64,000 nt of DNA from Uliginosibacterium aquaticum (GTDB taxonomy: Bacteria; Pseudomonadota; Gammaproteobacteria; Burkholderiales; Rhodocyclaceae), in assembly GCF_012972705.2 (NCBI RefSeq), contig NZ_JABCSC020000003.1, positions 1 to 64,000 of the forward strand. The letters run 5' to 3'. The translations under genes and the position numbers were made by a program. Every line of letters starts with the position of its first letter. Position 1 is the first letter of the stretch. A model generated the notes under the pieces. It was given only the letters and a program-made list of their open reading frames with translations, was not told the DNA's origin and did no database searches. This document shows, piece after piece, positions 58,391-64,000 of the stretch.

Positions 58391-58930
58391 GAAAGGGTAG
58401 GGACAAGTGTGTGTGCAAATGTGGAGCGTTTTTGCCTGACTAGCTTGAAACCTACTTGTTCACAATTCCTTCCCAGGGCTTGCCTGCTCTTGTCCACATT
58501 CCTGCCGCGTTCCGGAGCTTGTTCATGATCTTACTGCGAGGTAGCGATCGGGAGTTCCGGGCCGTTCTTCATTGCGCTGAAGATTTCTTGCGATAGATCG
58601 TCAGCAGTCTTTCAGGAATTTTCAGTTTGCCAATCCACTCACCTAGCTTCTATCTGGATGGAGCCTGCAGGCTTTGCAGCTGACTGTTCTGTTGTTAACA
58701 AGAGTTCTTATATAAACCTATTACTACTAATATATCAGCCACTTTTCTGTGGATAAGCCTTTAAATCCTTTTTTATTCAATAGCTTAACCCTGTTCATTA
58801 GCCTGTGTGCAGGAGTACTTGAAGCTTGTGGGGGAGTGGGGATGATTTCTGGCACAAGCGGCAAACCCGTTCTTGTCCACATTTGCTCCGCTGCCATTCC
58901 CATGCTTGTACACAGGCTGTTTGTCGCTTT
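58290..58930. other. oriC: Probable replication origin oriC (dnaA-dnaN intergenic region)
   Basis: 640 bp without genes between dnaN and dnaA. DnaA boxes: TGTGGATAA at 58330-58338 and 58748-58756 (perfect, on the minus strand TTATCCACA), TTGTCCACA at 58490-58498 and 58873-58881, TTGTTCACA at 58456-58464 and TTGTACACA at 58906-58914. Two AT-rich tracts (58287-58318 and 58706-58736) are candidate unwinding elements. Transcription diverges from this neighbourhood (dnaA-gyrB minus, rpmH-mnmE plus), as around bacterial origins. Confidence 0.8.
58691..58808 (-). repeat. Origin module copy 2 (BUS-like: DnaA box, trios, AT tract)
   Basis: On the minus strand: DnaA box TTATCCACA (58756-58748), GAAAAGTGGC, then TTAGTAGTAATAGG (58730-58717), which reads as consecutive DnaA-trio units (TAG TAG TAA TAG), followed by TTTATATAAG. 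The dnaN-like CTCTTGTTAACAA is present but the ATG is replaced. This order, box then GC patch then trios then AT tract, is that of a basal unwinding element. Confidence 0.7.
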
Positions 58931-60355
58931 TTATCCCCTCAAGGTCTGGGTCAGGACGTGCAAATCATGGTTGAGTTGCTGGTCGCCGAGGCGTAGTTCA
59001 GTCACCGTGCGGCAGGCATGCAGCACCGTTGTATGGTCACGCCCGCCAAAAGCGTCACCAATGGCCGGCAGTGAAGCCGGGGTGAGCTCCTTGGCAAGGT
59101 ACATGGCGATCTGGCGCGGACGGGCGATGTTGCGCGTACGTTTCTTGGAGAGCAGCTCGGCAAGCTTGATCTTGTAGAAGTCCGCCACGGTCTTCTGGAT
59201 CAGTTCAAAGGTGATCTGACGGTTATGGGCTGCGAGCAGGTCGCGCAGTGCTTCACGGGCCAGCTCCAGGCTGATTTCGCGGCCATGGAAGCGGGCGTAA
59301 GCTACGACCTTCTTAAGCGCACCTTCGAGTTCGCGCACGTTGGAGCGCAGGTTCTTGGCGATCAGGAAGGCCACGTCATCCGGTAACGGCACGTTGTCGA
59401 ACTCAGCCTTCTTCTTGAGGATGGCAATGCGCATCTCGAGCTCAGGCGGCTCGATCTGCACCGTAAGGCCCCAGTCGAAGCGGGAGATCAGGCGGTCTTC
59501 CAGACCCTGGATATCCTTCGGATAGGTATCACAGGTGATCACGATCTGCTTCTTGGCTTCAGTCAGCGCATTGAAGGCGTGGAAGAATTCTTCACGCGTA
59601 CGATCCTTGTTGCCGACGCCGAGGAACTGGATGTCGTCGATCATCAGCAGATCCAGCGAACGGTAGTAGCGCTGGAATGCGTCGAAGTTCTTTTGTTGAT
59701 AGGCACGCAGCACGTCGGAGAAATAGTCCTCCACATGTACATAGCGCACCACGGCCTTCGGATTGTGGCGCAGCACTTCGTTGCCGATGGCGTGGATCAA
59801 GTGCGTCTTGCCCAGCCCAACACCGCCATATACGAAGAGCGGGTTGTAACTGCTGCCAGGGTTGTTGGCGACCGAAATGGCGGCTGCGCGGGCCAGATCG
59901 TTGGCGCGGCCGGTCACCAGGGTGTCGAAGGTGAAGGCCGGGTTGAGGCGGGTCTTCTCGTAGGCAGTACTGCCACCGGTATGAATTGCCGGTGCTTCGA
60001 TCACATTGCCTGAAGCCTGGCTTGCAGTCTTGGGCAGGCTGTTGGAAATGGACTGTGGAGAACTTGGTGCCGCAGCCGGGCGGGCTGGTGTTGCGGTTGG
60101 CTTCTTGCCGGGAGTACCAAGTTCCAGACTAAGTACGGTGGGGGCGCCGAAAAATTCAGCTGCCAGTTCTTCAAGGCGGCGCTGATAGCGCTCACGCACC
60201 CATTGGAGGACGAAACGGTTGGGCGCGCAGAGTTTGATACCGCCCGCTTCTCCAGCTTCGGCTACCTCGAGCGCACGGATCCAGGTGTTGAACTGCTGTG
60301 CGGGCAGTTCATTCTCCAGGCGGGCCAGACAGGCATTCCAGAAAGCTTGACTCAC
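58931..60355 (-). CDS. dnaA: Chromosomal replication initiator DnaA
   Basis: 474 residues from the GTG at 60355, whose product begins [21 protein letters not shown] like other DnaA proteins; an in-frame TTG at 60424 would add 23 unconserved residues. Domain I (1-90), a Pro/Ser-rich linker, domain III AAA+ with Walker [17 protein letters not shown], Walker [12 protein letters not shown], sensor [21 protein letters not shown], and domain IV with the DnaA-box binding [16 protein letters not shown]. The single DnaA box upstream (60523-60531) suggests autoregulation. Confidence 0.96.
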   Translation of the reverse strand: MSQAFWNACLARLENELPAQQFNTWIRALEVAEAGEAGGIKLCAPNRFVLQWVRERYQRRLEELAAEFFGAPTVLSLELGTPGKKPTATPARPAAAPSSPQSISNSLPKTASQASGNVIEAPAIHTGGSTAYEKTRLNPAFTFDTLVTGRANDLARAAAISVANNPGSSYNPLFVYGGVGLGKTHLIHAIGNEVLRHNPKAVVRYVHVEDYFSDVLRAYQQKNFDAFQRYYRSLDLLMIDDIQFLGVGNKDRTREEFFHAFNALTEAKKQIVITCDTYPKDIQGLEDRLISRFDWGLTVQIEPPELEMRIAILKKKAEFDNVPLPDDVAFLIAKNLRSNVRELEGALKKVVAYARFHGREISLELAREALRDLLAAHNRQITFELIQKTVADFYKIKLAELLSKKRTRNIARPRQIAMYLAKELTPASLPAIGDAFGGRDHTTVLHACRTVTELRLGDQQLNHDLHVLTQTLRG

Positions 60356-60522
60356 GGTTTGTTCGGATCTTGTTCTTGTGTCCAGCGCTGCTGCGGCTGG
60401 AGGGGGCTGCCCCGGGTTGATCAATCCAGCCCTGCCGTGTGCGGCAAGGGCTGCAGGCTGCGTCTTCCGGCGTGGCGGAAGATTGGTGCCAAGAGGGAGA
60501 ATTCTACAGTTTTACCCCAGAT

Positions 60523-60531
60523 TTATCCACA
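60523..60531. promoter_or_regulatory. DnaA box between dnaA and rpmH
   Basis: Perfect consensus TTATCCACA located 168 bp before the dnaA start codon and just upstream of the rpmH -35, so DnaA could regulate both divergent units. The rest of the 60356-60627 spacer shows no gene. Confidence 0.85.
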
Positions 60532-60561
60532 GGCAGGCTACGCCGCTGAAGGAAGTCTCTA

Positions 60562-60590
60562 TTGACAAACAGCTTGAGAAAATATCTAAT
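60562..60590 (+). promoter_or_regulatory. Strong sigma-70 promoter of rpmH
   Basis: TTGACA (60562-60567), a 17-bp spacer and TCTAAT (60585-60590). The -35 is perfect. It drives rpmH-rnpA-yidD-yidC, with an initiation region about 30 bp before the rpmH start and AGGGAAAG as ribosome binding site. Confidence 0.85.
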
Positions 60591-60627
60591 CGCGAGTTCG
60601 CCGCATCAGTTCGATTAGGGAAAGATC

Positions 60628-60762
60628 ATGAAACGCACGTATCAACCTTCTGTGGTTCGTCGCAAGCGCACCCACGGTTTTCTGGTTCGCATGGCCACCA
60701 AGGGTGGTCGCAAGGTGATTGCTGCTCGTCGCGCCAAGGGCCGTCATCGCCTGGCAGTCTGA
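60628..60762 (+). CDS. rpmH: 50S ribosomal protein L34
   Basis: 44 residues, the standard L34 length, starting [20 protein letters not shown] and ending [11 protein letters not shown]. Very basic; it binds 23S rRNA in the large subunit. The ribosome binding site AGGGAAAG lies 6-13 bp before the ATG. It is followed two bases later by a GTG start for rnpA, the conserved arrangement. Confidence 0.98.
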   Translation: MKRTYQPSVVRRKRTHGFLVRMATKGGRKVIAARRAKGRHRLAV

Positions 60763-60764
60763 GC

Positions 60765-61166
60765 GTGCTCGTCGCGGGTTCGGAGCTGCACTTGGCACCG
60801 GCCGGTTCAGTCCAACCGCAGACAGGGGCACGGTCTTTCAGACCTGCCTATCGCTTGTGCAAAACGGATGAGTATTCATCCGTTTTTGCTTTCAGGAAGG
60901 CGGTGCGTGGGCGCTACTTTGTGCTCCACTACCGTCCTTCTGAAAGCCCCACTGCCCGTCTCGGTGTCGTCGTGGCCAAGAAACTGGCCCGTCGCGCCGT
61001 GCTGCGCAATCTGATCAAACGCATGGCCCGTGAATGGTTTCGCCATACGCGTGAAACCTTGCCGCACCATGATCTGATCCTGCGTCTGAATGCTCCGGCC
61101 AAAGACGTGACGCGCGCCGATCTGCGTCAGGATCTGGCTGCTCTCTTCAAGCGTCTGCCGAAGTGA
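60765..61166 (+). CDS. rnpA: Ribonuclease P protein component
   Basis: 133 residues from GTG 60765, just after the rpmH stop; family proteins begin conserved sequence at [17 protein letters not shown], so a later start is possible. The RNR motif region [30 protein letters not shown] is intact, as are YFVLHYRPS and [14 protein letters not shown]. It assists the RnpB RNA in 5' maturation of tRNA precursors. The stop overlaps the yidD start (GTGA). Confidence 0.95.
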   Translation: MLVAGSELHLAPAGSVQPQTGARSFRPAYRLCKTDEYSSVFAFRKAVRGRYFVLHYRPSESPTARLGVVVAKKLARRAVLRNLIKRMAREWFRHTRETLPHHDLILRLNAPAKDVTRADLRQDLAALFKRLPK

Positions 61167-61372
61167 AAACACTCCTGCTTGCGCTCATCAAGATCTATCA
61201 ATATCTCGTCAGTCCATGGCTGGGCAGTCGCTGTCGTTTTTACCCCAGTTGTTCGGCCTATGCGGCCGAAGCCTTGCAGCGGCACGGCTTGCTGAAAGGC
61301 CTTAAACTGGCGGTCTTTCGTCTGGCCCGTTGTCACCCTTGGTGCGATGGCGGCCACGATCCGGTTCCCTGA
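61163..61372 (+). CDS. yidD: Membrane protein insertion efficiency factor YidD
   Basis: 69 residues with start GTG 61163 overlapping rnpA. The family signature [26 protein letters not shown] and the C-terminal [17 protein letters not shown] carry the conserved cysteines. An amphipathic N-terminal helix ([13 protein letters not shown]) associates with the inner membrane, where it aids YidC-dependent insertion. Confidence 0.96.
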   Translation: MKTLLLALIKIYQYLVSPWLGSRCRFYPSCSAYAAEALQRHGLLKGLKLAVFRLARCHPWCDGGHDPVP

Positions 61373-61408
61373 ATCAGGTTTCAAACATCCCTCACCCGAG
61401 TCTTCATC

Positions 61409-63142
61409 ATGCAGATGGATTTCAAGCGTCTTATCCTGATGGCAATCTTTGCCTTCTCCCTGGTCATGCTGTGGGAGCGTTGGCAGGTCTACAAGAATCC
61501 GCCGGAAGTTCCAGTAGCTGCCCAGTCTGCTGTGCAGGATGGGTCTATTCCGGCACCGATGGCATCGGCTACGGCTGCTAATGCTCCAGCTACCGGTGCA
61601 GTACCCGGTGCGACCGACAGCAAGATTGGCGTCTATGCCAGTGCTGCGAAGGCGGTGGTGAAGACCGACACGATGATCGCGACGGTTTCCGCTCAAGGTG
61701 GTGACATCATTCGCGTCGAGCTGACTCAGCACAAGACCAACGAAGACCACCGCAGCTGGCTGAATCTGGCCAAATCGATCTTTGGTCAGGGTTCTCAGGA
61801 AGAGGATGGCCGCAAGAATTTTGTGGTGCTGCAGGAAGAGGGCGCACATTTCTATGTCGCCAATACGGGTTTGATTGGCGAAGGTTTGCCGACCCACAAG
61901 ACCCTGTTTGATCTCAAATCGGGTGAATACACGCTGCAGGATGGCAAGGATGAAGTGCAGCTGCGCATGAGCGCGCCAGCCGTCAATGGCGTGGCTGTAA
62001 CCAAGGTGCTGACTTTCAAGCGCGGTTCTTACCTGATCGATGTGAGCTACGAAGTAAACAACGCTTCAGCCAATCCGCTTGCCACGACGGCCTACTTCCA
62101 GCTGGCGCGCGATGACAAGGCGACCGAGCAAACAGGTGGCATGTTCGGTGGTATTGGTACTTTTACTGGCCCCGCCGTATTCACTCAGGAAGGCAAGTTC
62201 CAGAAGATCGATTTCAAGAAGATCGCCAAGGATGAAGCCAAATATGTGAAGAGCGCCAAGGATGGCTGGATGGCCATGGTGCAGCACTATTTCGTGAGCG
62301 CTTATCTGCCGGCTGAGGGCCTGCAACGCGATTTCTATACCCACAAGATTTCCGAGGGTGTATTTGGTGCCGGCATCAAGCTGCCGCTGACTGCTGCAGC
62401 TGGTCAGACCGCTAAGCTGTCGGTACCGCTGTATGTGGGCCCGCAAGAGCAGGACAAACTCAAGGCACTCGCCCCCGGCTTCAATCTGGTGGTGGATTAT
62501 GGCTGGGTGACGGTGATTGCCGAGCCGCTGTTCTGGGTGCTGTCCGTGATCCACAAGCTGGTCGGCAACTGGGGCTGGGCCATCATCATCGTGACCCTGT
62601 TGCTCAAAGCGGCCTTCTATCCGCTGTCTGCTTCCAGCTACAAGTCCATGGCCAAGATGAAGAACGTGATGCCGCGCATGAAGGCGCTGCAGGAGCGTTA
62701 CAAGGACGACAAGATGAAGCTCAATCAGGCCATGATGGAGCTCTACAAGACCGAGAAGGTCAATCCGATGGGTGGTTGTCTGCCGATTCTGGTGCAGATG
62801 CCGGTGTTCATCGCGCTGTACTGGGTGCTGCTGGGTGTGGTCGAGATGCGTCAGGCGCCCTGGGAATTCTGGATTACTGACTTGTCGGTGAAGGATCCCT
62901 ACTTCGTGCTGCCGATCATCATGGGCGTGACGATGCTGATTCAGACCAAGCTCAACCCGACGCCGCCGGATCCGGTTCAGGCCAAGGTGATGATGCTGAT
63001 GCCGATCATGTTTACCTTCATGTTCCTGTGGTTCCCGTCCGGTCTGGTGCTGTACTGGGTGCTCAACAACGTGCTGTCGATTGCGCAGCAGTGGTACATC
63101 ACACGGTCCATCGAGAATGCAGGTGCCAAGCCAGCAAAGTGA
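61409..63142 (+). CDS. yidC: Membrane protein insertase YidC
   Basis: 577 residues (or from the Met two codons later). One N-terminal transmembrane helix ([18 protein letters not shown]), a large periplasmic beta-domain (about 90-370) and five C-terminal helices. The conserved cytoplasmic loop [18 protein letters not shown] and helices [49 protein letters not shown] are typical. It inserts and folds inner membrane proteins alone or with SecYEG. It overlaps the mnmE start by 26 bp. Confidence 0.97.
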   Translation: MQMDFKRLILMAIFAFSLVMLWERWQVYKNPPEVPVAAQSAVQDGSIPAPMASATAANAPATGAVPGATDSKIGVYASAAKAVVKTDTMIATVSAQGGDIIRVELTQHKTNEDHRSWLNLAKSIFGQGSQEEDGRKNFVVLQEEGAHFYVANTGLIGEGLPTHKTLFDLKSGEYTLQDGKDEVQLRMSAPAVNGVAVTKVLTFKRGSYLIDVSYEVNNASANPLATTAYFQLARDDKATEQTGGMFGGIGTFTGPAVFTQEGKFQKIDFKKIAKDEAKYVKSAKDGWMAMVQHYFVSAYLPAEGLQRDFYTHKISEGVFGAGIKLPLTAAAGQTAKLSVPLYVGPQEQDKLKALAPGFNLVVDYGWVTVIAEPLFWVLSVIHKLVGNWGWAIIIVTLLLKAAFYPLSASSYKSMAKMKNVMPRMKALQERYKDDKMKLNQAMMELYKTEKVNPMGGCLPILVQMPVFIALYWVLLGVVEMRQAPWEFWITDLSVKDPYFVLPIIMGVTMLIQTKLNPTPPDPVQAKVMMLMPIMFTFMFLWFPSGLVLYWVLNNVLSIAQQWYITRSIENAGAKPAK

Positions 63143-64000
63143 TGTAATTGCCGCCATCGCGACCGCTCCCGGTCGCGGTGGGATCGGCGTGGTCCGGGTG
63201 TCAGGCCCGGATCTCGCCGGCTTTGCACAGACCCTCACCGGGCGTTCTCCCAAGCCTCGCCACGCTTCGCTGGCCAATTTCCTTGATGCGCATACGCAAG
63301 CCATCGATCAGGGCTTGCTGCTGTATTTTCCTGCGCCGCATTCCTATACCGGTGAAGACGTGATTGAGCTGCAAGGTCACGGAGGTCCGGTCGTCATGCA
63401 GATGCTGCTCGCACGCTGTGTGGAACTAGGGGCGCGAATCGCCGAGCCTGGGGAATTCACCCGCCGAGCCTTTCTGAACGAACGCCTCGATCTGGCTCAG
63501 GCTGAGGGTGTAGCAGATCTGATCGATGCGACGACCAGCGCGGCTGCGCGTTCAGCCGTGCGCTCTCTGTCTGGCCGTTTCTCTGGCGAAATCCATACCT
63601 GGCGCGACAAGCTGGTCGATCTGCGCATGCTGGTTGAAGCCACGCTGGACTTTCCCGAAGAGGAAGTCGACTTCCTCGAAGCTGCGCGAGCGATTCCACG
63701 TCTTGAAGCGCTGGGTGTCGAGCTGCAATCGATCCTGGTTCGGGCCAAACAAGGGAGCTTGCTGCGCCGGGGACTGCAGGTGGTGCTGGCGGGTCAGCCC
63801 AATGTGGGCAAGTCCAGCCTGCTCAATCAGCTTTCGGGTGAGGATCGAGCCATTGTTACAGACGTGGCCGGCACGACTCGTGATGTGTTGCGTGAAGCTA
63901 TCCAGATCGAGGGTATTCCGCTCCACATCATTGATACGGCGGGTTTGCGTACAACCGAGGATGTGGTCGAGAAGATCGGTATCGAACGTTCATGGCAAGA
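63117..64000 (+). CDS. mnmE: tRNA uridine-5-carboxymethylaminomethyl modification GTPase MnmE (5' part)
   Basis: Open at the window end; 294 codons are visible from ATG 63117, whose start overlaps the end of yidC. The N-terminal folate-binding domain ([59 protein letters not shown]) is followed by the start of the G domain with G1 [17 protein letters not shown]2 TDVAGTTRD and G3 DTAGLR. With MnmG it modifies the wobble uridine of several tRNAs. The C-terminal helical part and the final Cys motif lie outside. Confidence 0.97.
   Translation, partial: MQVPSQQSDVIAAIATAPGRGGIGVVRVSGPDLAGFAQTLTGRSPKPRHASLANFLDAHTQAIDQGLLLYFPAPHSYTGEDVIELQGHGGPVVMQMLLARCVELGARIAEPGEFTRRAFLNERLDLAQAEGVADLIDATTSAAARSAVRSLSGRFSGEIHTWRDKLVDLRMLVEATLDFPEEEVDFLEAARAIPRLEALGVELQSILVRAKQGSLLRRGLQVVLAGQPNVGKSSLLNQLSGEDRAIVTDVAGTTRDVLREAIQIEGIPLHIIDTAGLRTTEDVVEKIGIERSWQ

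Overview
The window appears to be a chromosomal, origin-proximal segment of a high-GC proteobacterium, most likely a betaproteobacterium of the Rhodocyclales/Zoogloeaceae type. This is inferred from the oppositely transcribed blocks dnaA-dnaN-gyrB and rpmH-rnpA-yidD-yidC-mnmE, the high GC content, the type IV minor pilin/PilY1 cluster and the general protein content. No rRNA, tRNA, CRISPR array or complete insertion sequence was found.

Layout. 1-3650: the distal end of a chromosomal integron cassette array. Small, lower-GC genes on the plus strand (a RipA-like membrane protein, a GNAT acetyltransferase, a secreted Cys-rich protein, a VOC protein and unknowns) are separated by attC sites ending in GTTRRRY; the integrase would lie to the left, outside the window. 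3652-4225: a gene-free control region with a near-consensus sigma-54 promoter and two RutR-like operators. 4226-12611: a complete reductive pyrimidine catabolic operon (beta-alanine aminotransferase, preT, preA, CoA-acylating malonate/methylmalonate semialdehyde dehydrogenase, dihydropyrimidinase, ureidopropionase-type hydrolase), enough to take uracil to acetyl-CoA. 12616-18420 (minus): a tightly coupled four-gene cluster, namely a TackOD1/degenerate-GGDEF protein, a processive GT2, a TolC-like protein fused to a GH18-like TIM barrel, and an HlyD-like adaptor. I read it as a c-di-GMP-controlled polysaccharide synthase using a type-I-like exit route, and it is the best candidate here for an undescribed system.

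18728-24313: mixed housekeeping genes (LysE exporter, AraC regulator, tyrS, lipoprotein, PhnA/YjdM, DUF1343, DOMON-like). 24486-32120: type IV minor pilin operon pilE-fimT-pilV-pilW-pilX-pilY1 plus a TonB-like protein. 32142-46570: dusA, an OmlA-like lipoprotein, a PhnCDE-type (putative selenate) ABC transporter, a DUF559 nuclease gene bracketed by inverted REP-like hairpins, a MATE pump, an AraC/GyrI regulator, an acetoin-utilisation/HDAC-type deacetylase, and an aromatic amino acid group (tyrB, yitT, lrp, M20 peptidase, amino acid permease).

46714-54233 (minus): a defence island of MORC type (dcm, a GHKL/MORC ATPase, a Z1 ATPase and a DUF4420 PD-(D/E)XK nuclease) whose left edge is welded in frame onto a 5'-truncated DUF5655 gene and whose right edge abuts gyrB. 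54270-64000: the replication-origin neighbourhood. The 640-bp dnaA-dnaN intergenic region holds several DnaA boxes and a divergent tandem duplication, 418 bp apart, of a DnaA box/DnaA-trio/AT-rich module, one copy of which overlaps the dnaN ribosome binding site. The window ends inside mnmE.
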